From the NCBI GenBank assembly GCA_039519185.1, contig CM076851.1:28722357-28786356 (forward strand): a stretch of DNA of 64,000 nucleotides. Reading direction: 5' to 3'. Both the position numbers and the translations under genes were made by a program. The notes beneath the pieces are model-generated. The model had not been told where the DNA came from. It saw nothing but the letters and a program-made list of their open reading frames with translations, and searched no databases. Source of the stretch: Astragalus membranaceus. Lineage: Eukaryota; Streptophyta; Magnoliopsida; Fabales; Fabaceae. Shown in pieces: positions 22,567 to 33,541 of this stretch (positions are counted from its first letter, which is position 1; every line of letters begins with the position of its first letter).

Positions 22567-23917
22567 ATATAACAGTAAAATATTTAGAAGAATTATTAGA
22601 TAACAAGCCAAACAAAATAAATAAATTAATGCTCATTAGTAAAACAAGAACCTTTAGAAAGTGAATCATCAATATTTATCAAACTAGTATATCTTCATTG
22701 GAGAGGATAAAAGATGAATACATGGAGTAGAACACAGAAACTAAATATGAAAATGAAGAAGAAATATTAAATTATAGCTCTTCAAAATCAAAATCAGATT
22801 ATGATGAAATATTTATAGAAAAAGTTGAAACAAGTAACACAACACCAAAAAGAAACTATGAGATTTCATAGGATAGGCATGAAAATGAAACAATGAATCG
22901 TAGGTTATGTTAAAACGAATGGAAAATGGACTAAAACGTCTCAAGAAGAATTTAAACTTTCATTACAAAAATTAAAACTGAAAAATTATTAAACAATAAT
23001 TGTGTAAGAAATAAATAATATGTGGTTTTAAAATGGACTAATGAAATAATTATAATTTTGTTAATAACAGATGATAGATTAGTAATGTAAATTTAATGGA
23101 TGTTAAAGAATTAATAACGTACGTATAATTAAGACATCAGAAAATGTGCAGAAACTTTTAACAAGTCTTAAGAAGGAAACATGGTAACACTAACAGAAGT
23201 AATGGATAAGTAATGGATCTTATCCATCAAGAATTTGGTAGATTAGTAATGGATCTTATCCATCAAGAATTTATAGGATATAATACCCTTGAACATAAAT
23301 TAGAAGTAAACAGATTTTTACATGAAAAGGCTAAAGCAGGTCTAAATGGAATTCAAACATGCAATATGTGTGAAGTAGAAAGTTTTATATGTGAATACAA
23401 AAAATATTATTATCAATTAAATGAAGAAACAAAAAAAATATAAAAAAATATTTATAGACAAATTACCATATCCACTTAATACAAAAATAAGAACTATATA
23501 TATCGAAACCAGGATTAAATAAAACGTACTCTAGGGAGAATTATACAAATTTTGTATAATGAATTAAGACAACAAAGTTTACAAAAGAAAACAATTAGAC
23601 AATTAAATAAAAGAAGAACTATAATTTGTTGAGATATACCATCAACCCTAAAAGAATGGTTATAAATAAAGACCTAGAAAATATTTAGAAAAAACAGGAA
23701 ATTAACCTCAATTAAGAAAAATCTATCCAAAGAAAAAGGCTTATAAAAAGAAAAAGTATTTTAGAAAAAGAGACAAACAACAATAAAATATTTCCCAACA
23801 AGGAAAAAGAAATGTGTATGTTGGCTATGTAATGTAGAAGGACATTACACAAATGAATGTCCACAAAAGAAAGAAAAAGATCTTAAAGAAAATTTAATAA
23901 AAAGGGTAAATAGAATA
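22271..23917 (+). pseudogene. Endogenous pararetrovirus (Caulimoviridae-like), left part, coat-protein region
   Basis: A decayed, AT-rich, lysine- and glutamate-rich coding stretch with many stops and frameshifts. An acidic segment (about 22740-22860) is followed by a basic stretch and then, at about 23812-23872, a CCHC zinc knuckle of the CWxC-x4-GHY-x3-ECP form typical of caulimovirid coat proteins. A TA microsatellite (22524-22563) lies inside an upstream 128-codon frame of unknown role. The copy is broken at 23917 by the Tat-type element and resumes at 41535. It is not a functional virus as read. A retrotransposon gag is the alternative, but the acidic/basic/zinc layout and the protease on the other side favour a pararetrovirus. 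Confidence 0.65.
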
Positions 23918-24233
23918 TGTTTAGTACCTAGCAGTCACTACAAAAAAATTGCCCATTAGCGAGGGATTTTTCCCTCGCTAATGGCCTCAAATCCGTCGCT
24001 AATACCCATTAGCGAGGGAATTTGCGACGGAATCAGTCCCTCGCTAATTGTCTCCTCGCTAATGGGATTAGCGAGAGAATTTGAATCCCTCGCTGATTAG
24101 CGAGGGAATTTGAATCCCTCGCTAATTAGCGAGGGAATGTTCCGTCGCTAATTCCCTCGCTAATTAGCGATGGATTCAAATTCTGTCGCTAAATCTGACA
24201 GCCACGTTTTTTTTGACAATATCAGCCTTTTTA

Positions 24234-24275
<42 letters not shown>

Positions 24276-25318
24276 GGTGTGGTGGTGGTGGTGGTGAGGA
24301 AGGGTATTAGGGTAGAGAGAGAAGGAGAAGACTAAGGGAGAAGGAGAGAAATGAGTGGTGGTGGTGGTGAAGGGTATTATGGTAGAGAGAGAAGGAGAAT
24401 AGTAAGGGAGAAGGAGAAGGAGAGAAAGAGAGAGAGAAACGAGTGGTGGTGGTGGTGAAGGGTATGATGGTAGAGAGAGAAGGAGAATAGTAAGGGAGAA
24501 GGAGAGAAAGAGAGAGAGAGAAACGAGTGGGGGTGGTGGTGATGTGGTGGTGGTGGTGTGGTGGTGGAAGAGTGAAGAGAGAAGAAGAGTGTGAGGAAAG
24601 AAGAAGAGTGTGAGGAGAGAAGAAGAGAGAAGAGTGTGAGGAGAGTAGGAGAGAAGAGTGTGTGTGAGAAGATAAATAAGCTGAAAAGTCAAAAAATTAG
24701 CGACGGAATTAGCGAGGGGCTGAAATTCCGCCGCTAAATACCTGCATTGAGTCCTATCATCTGAAAACTGTCAGAAATTAGCGAGGGACTGAAATTCCGT
24801 CGCTAATTCTCAAAAATACGACAGCCCCTATTCCCTCACAAATTCCGTTGCTAATTCCAGTTTTTGCGAGGGAACATTAGTCCCTCGTTAATTTTCGTCG
24901 CTAATGGGAAATTTTTTTGTAGTGAGCGCTGCGGTGACTGCTGTTGGTAGGTCTCTTGCAATCCGAGCGGAGTGTTGAATGGATCCCGGATGGGGCACCT
25001 GCGATGCCACTCTGACGCCCAAGTCGGTATAGGGAATAAGAGAGTAGTAATGTAAATTGGAATGGGAATGTACCTAATTATGGCAATGTGAGACAGTATT
25101 TATAGGGAAACGTGGCCATTGTAAGCCATCGAATTGATTGGGTGGATCTAGAGTGCCGCCATTACGATGGCAACCAGTCTTCGGGGATGGATCAGCTATT
25201 CTTTCTTGCGGCTTTTCTTGCTTTGGCGGGAGGCCATCCAAGTATTAGAATCATGGGTGGACTTGTATATCATGGATATGGATCAACATGATTGGGCCTC
25301 TTGGTCCAAGCCAGAACA
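23918..25318 (-). repeat. 3' LTR of the Tat-type element, split by a CACTA-like element
   Basis: The LTR start TGTTTAGTACCTAGC (plus view) and end CCAGAACA match 41180-41534. The CACTA-like element at 23936-24924 splits it. Without it the LTR is about 409 bp, roughly 54 bp longer than the 5' LTR, because of an extra segment around 25150-25240 and a shorter tail. Confidence 0.88.
23936..24924. mobile_element. Non-autonomous CACTA-like transposon with palindrome array
   Basis: 989 bp with ends CACTACAAAAAAATT and, inverted, the same 15 bases. Flanks AGT (23933-23935) and AGC (24925-24927) fit a 3-bp duplication with one change. The uninterrupted LTR at 41180 reads TAGCAGCGCTGCGG at this site, which confirms the insertion. 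Subterminal regions on both sides carry many copies of a GCGAGGGA/TCCCTCGC motif arranged as palindromes. The centre holds a TTA microsatellite (24235-24273) and a purine-rich GGT/GAGA tract (24280-24665). It has no transposase. Confidence 0.88.
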
Positions 25319-25559
25319 GTTGCCCCCAAGCCGAGATTATTTCGGATGATGGTCTTGGCTTGACGAGTTTTTCCTAGTGCTGTCATCGCTGGCCGGTTTG
25401 CCTAAGCAAGTCGCTCCAGATTTGCTGGGCGCATTCGCTAGTCGTGTTTCTGCGTTTTGCTTTGACAACTTCTGGTTAAGTGAGTGAGTTTCTATAATTT
25501 GGGCTTTCTGCAAAATCTCCAAATTCTTACCTTTAGGCTTCAATATGTTCCAGGTGACT

Positions 25560-25985
25560 GATGAAGGGCCATTATAAAATGACTTCGCCTCGACGTGTCT
25601 TCCTTTGGTGAAGTGTTGGAAAACTTCGACGCAGCAGGTGGGGAGAGGCAAGACGCGTCGCGAGCTAGAGGAACGCATCGTACTCAGCCAGGACCCTCGA
25701 CGCGACGCAAGCGAAAAGGGGCTAGGCGTTCTGCAAGTGTAAGGGACCTCGACGCGATGCAGTGCGTGAGGGGCCTCAATGTGACGCGGGAAAATCTCGA
25801 CGGAGGGCTTCGACGCATCTCAGCTTCTTTGGAAAAGACCTCTACTCGATGCAACCCCTTTTGGAAGCTCGACTGGACGCGACACAGGGGAGGAGCTCGA
25901 CGCGACACAACCCGTTTTGGAAGCTCGATTCGACGCGATGTAGGGAAGGAGGCGCGACACTTCTTCAGTGATTCCTCAGCTCTTT
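25560..25985 (+). repeat. Degenerate CTCGACGCGAC motif cluster
   Basis: At least nine degenerate copies of a CTCGACGCGAYRC-like motif lie between about 25625 and 25955 (for example near 25697, 25748, 25870, 25897 and 25928). The region is CpG-rich against an AT-rich background. It follows a plus-strand TATA-like ATTATAAAAT (25571-25580), in the leader of the element's antisense ORF. Confidence 0.6.
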
Positions 25986-26225
25986 TGAAGGTGTGATAAG
26001 CAGATCTTCATTCTACAGGTACTAATTTCAACTTCGACTCTTGAAATCACTCGTAAGTAATTTTTTGATTTTGTTTGAGTAGTAGGATTGGGATTGTTGG
26101 TGTTTCTTTGTTTGTGGGAGGATCTTTGAGTCTTTGGGACAAATAAATGCTTTAGGCATAAGTAGTCTTTGTGTTGTGTGACCCTTGTTTTGACTGTCTG
26201 CCCCCTGCTCTGCAGGTAGTGACCA

Positions 26226-27470
26226 ATGTTGGGGATGAAAAGGACCGCTCGGGTTGAAGGTCCATACCGAGGTCCCATCCATGCTTTGGTAGAGGCTGGC
26301 GTTGAGATTGGTGGTCCATCGAGGGAACCTTCTGAATCTGAGACTGAGGCTCCGGAGGTGCCTCGTATGGCTGTATCCTCCTCGTCCGAAGAGTCTGATT
26401 TCTACTCCAATTTCGAGGTGGTGGAGATGGACGGGGTGAGCGATGACTCGATTGCGCGATTTGTTTGATCCTCCAGAAGCGTTTACACCCCAGGGAGTGA
26501 CCTCTCGGATCTGCAGAGCCTGATTGGGAAGTATATGGAGGGTGGTAGGAGTTGACCCGTATGACCGAATTTGCCATGCCCCTGATGATCTGACTTTTAT
26601 GATGTACCACTGCATTGTCTTTGTATTTGCCCTTTTCTTACTCCATTTCAGGTAAAGGTGTTGAACTTTCTGTCCATCGCCCCGTCTCAGATGCATCCCA
26701 ACTTCTGAGCTTATGTAAGATCTTTTGATATTGTCATGAGGGCGATGAATAGGGAATGCAGGCTGAGGGTGTTTTTCAGTATCTTTGAGGTGTATCGTAT
26801 GCGGGAGCTCTTGGACTCTGGTCCTCGCTATGAATTTGTGACGCTTCGAGCACGGAAAGACTTTTTGTTCTTCAAACTGCGTCGTGAGACTCAACTGGCT
26901 TGGAGTAGCAAATACTTCTACCTTGTTCCTTCAAGTCAACGTGCTATGGATAGCCTTAGAGAGTTTGATAAGGAGGGAACTTTGATCCGAGAGAAGTTTC
27001 CCCTTGGTTGGTCCAAAGCTCACTGCGGCCAGGCTAGTGCTGCATATGTCGTTTACTCGAGTTCGTTGTCAAATAAGGAGCGTGATACCTTGGATATGCT
27101 TAGATTCATCGTTGATCATTTACCCTCCAAGTCTAAGCTTTTCCAGTGTAGCCTGTTAGTGGGGACTGAGACTTCGGAGGATGCTAGGAAGGTGTTAAGT
27201 ATCTCATTTGTTGATCTTGTCTTTTTTTTTTGGTCTACTCTTTATATTTACATCTCGATTTGTTTCATTGCCCTTCTGCAGATAGGATGGCTTCTCCTCT
27301 TTCTTTTGATGAGCTGGTGAGGTTGGCCGGAGGTAGCGGTCCTCCCCCCGCACCTGCTGCAGCATCCGTCCGTCCCTTACCAGGGGGCATCTCAGCTTGG
27401 AGAACCCTTCCAAGGCCTCTAAGAAATCTCCTTTTTCCCATCCGTCTTTAGCTGCTCGACGGGATAAATA
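26226..27470 (+). pseudogene. Antisense ORF of the Tat-type element (gypsy-type putative transposase domain)
   Basis: The plus strand, opposite to pol, carries exon-like pieces: 26226-26468 (acidic, serine-rich), 26736-27185 and 27287-27455 (after a CTGCAG acceptor-like site). The middle piece resembles the plant domain annotated as putative gypsy-type transposase: FVTLRARKDFLFFKL, then WSSKYFYLVPSS and FPLGWSKAHCG. Such antisense ORFs are known 3' of pol in Tat-lineage elements. The role is unknown, and the name transposase in databases is historical. Stops separate the pieces, so it is probably either spliced or broken. Confidence is moderate for the domain and low for expression. Confidence 0.6.
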
Positions 27471-27762
27471 GATCCATGAGCCATCCGGTGCTCTTTCGAG
27501 GCTATCGGGGGAGCCTGAGCGCCAGGAGGATAGGGATCTTGGCGGTGACTGTGAGGTCGTCATCAGGGATTTCTCATTGGTCGAACGTGAGGGATTTCTC
27601 CCTTGCTATTGCGCGGGGACTGGGGTTGTTGCGCTGCACGTAATAAAAAGAATTTTTGTGAAACAATATTTAATAACATGTTACAGAAATCATTTCATTC
27701 ATTCTTGTGCATAATCCATTCGTAGGACTACATCGATGTTCCATTCTTCTTGAAAATAGTTT

Positions 27763-28610
27763 CTAAGTGACAACAATTTTTCTTAACTTTTCGGCGTTCC
27801 AAGTCCTGGGAATTGGTTCCTTGCTTAGAGACTCAAGCTTGTGGGCTCCATTGCTGGTTTCGGCGGTAATTCTGTACGGTCCTTCCCAGTTAGGGGCCAG
27901 CTTTCCCTGGGCGACATTCTTTAGTCCGACATCTGCCCTTCGTAGGACAAGATCGCCTACTTTGAAGCTCCTTGGGACTACCCTGGTGTTGAACCTTGTC
28001 GCCATCCTCTGTTTGATCACAGCATCTCGAAGAGCTGCTTGGTTTTTGAACTCCTCTACATGGTCTAGCTCTTCTTGGATTCTCTGGTCATTAGTTTCCT
28101 TTGGTTTCGGGTGCTCTATTCTCCAGCTTAGCTCACCTATTTCGACTGGGATGACTGCCTCGGTCCCAAAGGCGAGATGGAAAGGTGACTCCCTTGTTGA
28201 AGAGTGTGGGGTAGTTCGATATGCCCATATAGGACATAGGGTAGCTCCTCTGGCCACTTACCCTTTGATTCGTCCAATCGTCGTCGCAATCCTCTTAAGA
28301 TCACCATATTGGCCCCTCAGCCTGACCATTAGTTTGTGGGTGCTCCACAGAGGTGAAGCGGTGCTTGATTCCCAGATCAGTCATTAGTTGCCGAAAGCCC
28401 TTGTCAGTGAATTGCATTCCATTATCAGTGACTACCACCTCGGGTACACCGAATCGTGTTATGATGTGTTTCTTGAAGAATTTGATACAGTTCTTTGCTG
28501 TGATAGTGGCCAATGGTTCGGCCTCTATCCACTTGGTGAAATGGTCGACCGCTAAGATTAAGTACTTGAGTTGTCCAGGTCCCATTGGGAAAGGTCCTAG
28601 TAGATCAATC
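27763..28610 (-). pseudogene. Integrase of the Tat-type element
   Basis: The catalytic core shows the family order: VDHFTKWIEAEPL (first D), VTDNGMQF (second D) and the HPQTNGQAE block (E). After a frameshift near 28260-28300, the C-terminal part (27763-28257) has TPHSSTRESPFHLAFG, a FKVGDLVLRR block and NWEGPYRI. A stop near 28612 separates it from the HHCC zinc region. Once an integrase; broken now. Confidence 0.9.
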
Positions 28611-29426
28611 CCCCTTCAAGCGAAGGGCCAAGGAGAAGACAAAGATGTCAACTCCGTTGGTGGGGCGATATGCGCATCAACATGTCTTTGGCATTTCTCA
28701 CACTTCTTGACGTACTCCTGAGCATCTTTGTTCATTGTCGGCCAATAATATTCTGCTCTTAGTGCTTTTGTTGCCAGGGCCTTGCCTCGGAGGTGTTGTC
28801 TGCAGATCCCCTCGTGGATCTCGGCTAGGACATACTCAGCCTCGGCTCCTTCCACGCACTTTAATAGAGGTATTGAGAAACCCCTACGAAAGAGCCTTCC
28901 TTTAATTACTGTATAAGACGACGCCCGTCTCCTTATCAAGGCTGTCTCCTTTGCGTCATCGGGCTCCTGCCCGTCGACTATGTATCTGAGAATTGGGTTT
29001 ATCCAGCCTTGTCCAGCCTCTATGGCGCAGACGGTGGTGACTGCTCCGCACTCCAAGGGTACACTTGGGTTGGATAGGGTTTCATGGATGACACTCATGT
29101 GATTTCCTGGGGCCTTCGTGCTTGCAAGTTTAGAAAGTATATCTGCATTGGTGTTGTCTCCTTGGGGAAAATGTTTCACTTCCGCTGACTCAAAAAGTTT
29201 CAATAGCTCTCGTACCCGTGCCAGGTACCTCTACAAGATGGTGTCAAAAACACCAAATTCTTCATTTATCTGCGAACCCACCAAAAGTGAATCTGTGTGG
29301 AGTTCAACTCATTTTGCTCCAAAGTCTCGAGCAAGCCGGAGGCCTGCAATGCAGGCTTCGTATTCTATCTGATTGTTTGATGTAGAAAAAGAAAATGTTA
29401 GGGCCATTTCCATCATCAGACCTTTT
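28611..29426 (-). pseudogene. RNase H and integrase zinc region of the Tat-type element
   Basis: The minus strand encodes the C-terminal part of RNase H (SNNQIEYEACIAGL, then ELHTDSLLVGSQI and NTNADILSKLAS), then the linker and the integrase HHCC region (H-x4-H in HEGICRQHL and C-x2-C in CEKCQRH). The 5' limit at 29426 abuts an LTR end, so the RT/RNase H connection and the RNase H N-terminus are absent. Confidence 0.9.
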
Positions 29427-30031
29427 TGATATGATCTAGAATAGATCAAGAATGATAGGATCTAGAATTTTGACAATTCAATAATTCTCACACAAGATCA
29501 AGAACAAGTGTTATTGACAAATCAAGAAAGATGAAAAACATACAACACAAACACGATGAACTTACATGAAAGGTAGAAGAAAGAACAAATGTGAATGAGA
29601 CTAGAGATGGATGTGGAGATGAATGATCGCCACACCTTCTTGGAAGGCGATAAGATCAACTAGCCTTGGGCGCTCCTAGCCTCAAGGTTGTGAGAAAGGT
29701 CCTCTTCTTCAAGAACCATTGGAGAAACTTCATGATGAACCTCACCTCTCATATGCATGTACTCGCCACTCTCACCTCTCACTAGGTATCTCTCTGGGCT
29801 TTCAACTTTACAAAATTGAGGAAATGATTTCATTCATCCAAAAGTTCTCCCTAATTACACTAAGGGGTAAGGTATTTATATTATGGACTTATTGGATCCT
29901 AGGTCCACAACATAAAGCCCAAATCCACAATTAGAAGAAAGGCTTTTAGCCACAAAAACTAGTCTAGGCCGTGGCCCATCTACTCAAAGCCACGTGGCCG
30001 AAAATGAAAGTGTCTTACAAATATACAATCA
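29427..30031 (-). repeat. Solo LTR-like segment, copia-like
   Basis: About 605 bp with an LTR organisation on the minus strand. It starts TGATTGTATATTTG and ends CTAGATCATATCA, with a TATA-like ATAATATAAATACC in the middle and a transcript-end-like region. No matching TSD was found: the left flank is pol of the Tat element and the right flank is chromovirus-like internal sequence. The copy therefore marks a rearrangement junction. Confidence 0.55.
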
Positions 30032-30240
30032 TTTCGTAACCAGAGAGTTCGTATCAAGGTGGTAGTGGATCATACTTGGAGATTGATGTGCCCACTTGGG
30101 AAGAGTTCCTACACTCATTTCGTTAATTCAGGAATGTTTTCCAGCAAAATTTGGACCTTTCTGAGAATGTCTGTTCTCGGTTAGTCAATCGTAAGACTTG
30201 ACGAAATTTTGAGGACAAAATTCTTTTAAGTTGGGGAGAA

Positions 30241-32808
30241 TGTAACATCCGCAAAATAATTAACCGAATTATTGGGATGTTAACCCAATTGAATTAATTT
30301 AGTACTTGACTGGTAAATTTATTGAGTGCAAAAATTAATTATTGGTCGTCATCGGATCGTTAACCGGATAATACGGACCAATGAATTTTTGGAATCGAAA
30401 TAGGAGATTTCGATCGATATGGTAATTTGACCGCGTTGCAACTTAAATATTAAATAAATATGTGTATACGTGTGTGTGGGTGAGAAAGAATTAGAAAGAA
30501 TGAAAGAAAGAAAGGAGAGACAGAGGGAAAGAAGAATGGAAAGGAGAAGAAAAGAGAGAGATGGCGTGAGGGAGAAGAGAAGAGGGAGGAAGGAGAATTC
30601 ACCGAAACGACTTCCTTCCAACACGAAAAATGCTCAGCGTTACTTCCTCTTCGTTTTAGTACCAAAATCTTCATCATCAACTCACTCTCCTCAAATCCAC
30701 CATTTTCGAATTTAAGAGGAATTAGAGGTTTTTGTTGTTCAAGCTCAAAGGAAAGCTTTGGATGGTGTTTGGGAGCGAGCTCAAGGTGGGTTGCGCAAAT
30801 ATTGAAGTCCGATTTGGAGTTTGTGAAGAATCAAGGGGTTAGGGTTCAAATTGGGATTTTTGGTGAATAGTAGCTTTTGAGATTGAAGAAGATGATGAAT
30901 AGTGCCCATGGAGGATTTCGAGGAATTCGGCATTCCGGTCAAAAGCGGTTTCGTGATCGAGTGGGAAGCTTTGGAAGCGGATTGGGTGTCGCCGGAGCGG
31001 GGAGCGTTCGTGTGGCTACTCGGTGATTTCGGCTCGATCGTGGTTCACGCTTCAAGGGTGAGTTCTACTCACGTTTAGGATTTTTGTTTTTCGAATTAAT
31101 TGATTGATCGTTTTATCGCTTTCGCTGGACTGGAATATTTCTGAATATTGTCTGTTTCGGGTTAGGAATCGATCGGAGCGAGTCTCGTGTTGTGTCGTGT
31201 TGAAATGGAATTTTTGGTAATTTGATTTCGAAAGATTTTGACTTAAAAACCGCTATTCGGAAAAATATGTCGTTTTTGATAAAATTCGTTTTGATTGAGT
31301 TTTTGATTTGATTGATTGATTGTGTGGTATTGGTTGGATTGGTTTTGCTGGTTGTCAAATCTGTTTTCAGTTGGAACGAGAATCGGAATTGAGCGGAATA
31401 GCGAATTTCGTAAGAAAACGGAAAATCTGCACTTTCTGCAGAGGGTCGCGTCGCGACCCGTCCCCTTCGCGTCGCGACCTGGCCCAGTTTTGTCACGCAA
31501 AATGTTTCTGTCGTTTTTCGCGTCGCGACGGTATCAGTTCGCGTCGCGACGGTTTACAGAATTTTCAGCAACTAAACACTGTTTTTCGTTTCGCGATAAC
31601 TTTTGATCCGGGAACCCGATTGAGGTGTTCTAAGATGCGTTGGAAAGCTTATTCAGAGGCCTAACTGAATATTCTATTTTTAAGGAAAAGTGAACTCTTT
31701 TTGATATTGAAAATTGTGTCGAAAAGTGGTCAACTAGAGTGCGAGTGTGAACTTGGTTTTTATAAAATGTGGATTAAAGTGTTTCATTGATTGTCTGATT
31801 TGATGGACCGTGGGTTCATAGTACTGTAGATATATATGTATATATATGTATATCGAGTTGGGTGACGACCCATGTTTTGACATACTAGGCGGGGCAGTCA
31901 TGCTCCCCCAACCTAGGCTCCGTGCCAATAGGAGAATGTACTATTGGTAAGGGGGTTCACCGGGATTAGTACTGGATTTGCAGTCGGTGTTATGTCATGA
32001 GTTTGTTGTACGTTCACCGGGATTAGCACTGGATTTGCAGTCGGTGTCGTACTGTGCGATACACCGGGATTAGCACTGGATTTGCAGTCGGTGCCGCACT
32101 TTGTTTGTTGTACGTTCATCGGGATTAGCACTGGATTTGCAGTCGGTGTCGTACTGTGTGATACACCGGGATTAGCACTGGATTTGCAGTCGGTGCCGCA
32201 CTTTGTTTGTTGTACGTTCATCGGGATTAGCACTGGATTTGCAGTCGGTGTCGTACTGTGTGATACACCGGGATTAGCACTGGATTTGCAGTCGGTGCCG
32301 CACTTTGTTTGTTCACGTTCACCGGGGTTAGCACTTTATTGCAGTCGGTGTCGTGTTGATTTTAAAAAAGGATTTTTAATTGAACCGAGAGAGTTAGTAG
32401 GGGTCTCGGTAGAACTCACTGAGATTGTATCTCACTGTTTAAATGTTGTTGTTTTACAGAGACACAGGGACAGCGGAAATCCAAGAGGCACGAGTAGGTT
32501 GAGCTCGGATTGGTTGCTGATAGCCTAGCTTTATGTTTAAGCTTGTTTCCCTTTTGTTGTCTGTATATTAAGACATTATGTATTTAAGGTATATCTTTCT
32601 TCCGCTTTCTTGTATGATACTGAATACTATAATTGCTGATGGTATATGGTCTGAGAACCATATTGTCTTGTTGTAAATAAGACTGTTTGGGTTATATTCA
32701 GCGAAAAATTTATAGTGATATTCAGTGTCTAAGCAGGAAATATATCTCTGATGTGTTACTAATGTGCACCTGGGTATTTTTAGTTAATGGAAATACCGGG
32801 GTGTTACA
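30241..32808 (+). repeat. First 2.57-kb LTR of the chromovirus-like block
   Basis: TGTAACATCC to GGGGTGTTACA, 2568 bp. It differs from 36605-39115 by two substitutions I can see (near 30473 and 31060) and one extra 57-bp unit of an internal array. It carries four CpG-dense GCGTCGCGAC motifs (31446-31555) and eight CACCGGGATTAGCACTGG-type units (about 31956-32350). The open frames across it come from these repeats and are not genes. Confidence 0.94.
31956..32350 (+). repeat. Tandem array in the first LTR
   Basis: Eight units built on CAYCGGGATTAGCACTGG followed by TTTGCAGTCGGTG, with alternating spacers of about 13-22 bases. The matching array in the second LTR (about 38320-38660) has seven units. 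The difference is one 57-bp unit. Confidence 0.92.
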
Positions 32809-32810
32809 GT

Positions 32811-32824
32811 TGGTATCAGAGCAG
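32811..32824 (+). other. Primer-binding site (initiator Met tRNA)
   Basis: TGGTATCAGAGCAG starts two bases after the LTR end. This is the usual plant primer site for chromovirus-type gypsy and for copia elements. Confidence 0.9.
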
Positions 32825-32932
32825 TTCGACCTAGTCGGACTTAGTTTAGGGTTGAGTCGATTCCTTGTTAGTCCTGGTTGTAATTACACTTGTGATGCTA
32901 AGAGACATTGAGCCTGATCAACTTAATACTTA

Positions 32933-33541
32933 GTGCATCATAAGCGGAATTATGACTGGATGATCAAGATGCAATCCTCGACCAAGACCGGAGTCTCCAA
33001 CCGGTGCATCCTCAGGAAAGGTGACATGACGGTGGAAGAATACACCGCTAAGTTCGAGAAGTTGTCTCAGTTTTACCGAATGGTAAGGTATGTTTCGAAT
33101 GACGAATGGAGAATGCAGATGTATAAGAAGGGCCTTAGTGCTTTTATGACTTATGGTCTCAGTTCTTATACTATTACCAATTTTGTTGCCTTAGTGCAGT
33201 CAGCCCGTGTCGCCGAGGATGACCTCACAGGAAGTATGGGAAAGGAAAGAAGGTAGTTGAATTATCAACTCCAAATGCAAAGTCCTAAGATAATTTCATC
33301 AAAAGATAAGCAGATGCAATTCTTTGATTCTTCAAGGGTCAGAAGATATTCTAACTGTGGAAAGCCTCACAGTGGTAATTGCAAGCAAAGATCTAATCGA
33401 TGCTATTATTATAATGTAGAGGGTCACTATGGTAAAGAGTGCCCAGCAAGGAAGAGTTCCAAGGGTTACAAGCAGCTCCAAGGCAAGGATGCGTCAACAC
33501 TTTGGATGCTCAGACAGTTACAACTGCTGACAGGTTACTGA
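32933..33541 (+). pseudogene. Gag fragment of the chromovirus-like block
   Basis: A partial gag core (MTVEEYTAKFEKLSQF, then an EWRMQMYKKGL segment) is followed after a stop by two zinc-knuckle-like motifs, one with a tyrosine in place of a cysteine (CYYYNVEGHYGKECP). The N-terminal gag is missing. Confidence 0.85.

Noticed and set aside
24231..24692. 153-codon minus-strand frame rich in leucine, serine and proline
   Set aside because: It comes from the purine-rich GGT/GAGA tract inside the CACTA-like element; low complexity and no domain.
26028..26894. 288-codon minus-strand frame in the Tat element's 3' region
   Set aside because: It runs opposite the exon-like antisense ORF pieces with better domain evidence; no similarity recognised.
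27767..28387. 206-codon plus-strand frame
   Set aside because: Shadow of the integrase on the minus strand.
31316..31664. Frames of 96-127 codons duplicated at 37680-38028
   Set aside because: They fall in the identical LTRs and have no protein-like conservation; shadows of repeat sequence.
31956..32350. Regular repeats resembling a CRISPR array
   Set aside because: The repeats and spacers are all near-identical and lie inside a plant LTR; this is a tandem array.
32082..32528. 148- and 175-codon frames with GISTGFAVGVV repeats (also 38308-38835)
   Set aside because: They are translations of the LTR tandem array, duplicated in both LTRs.
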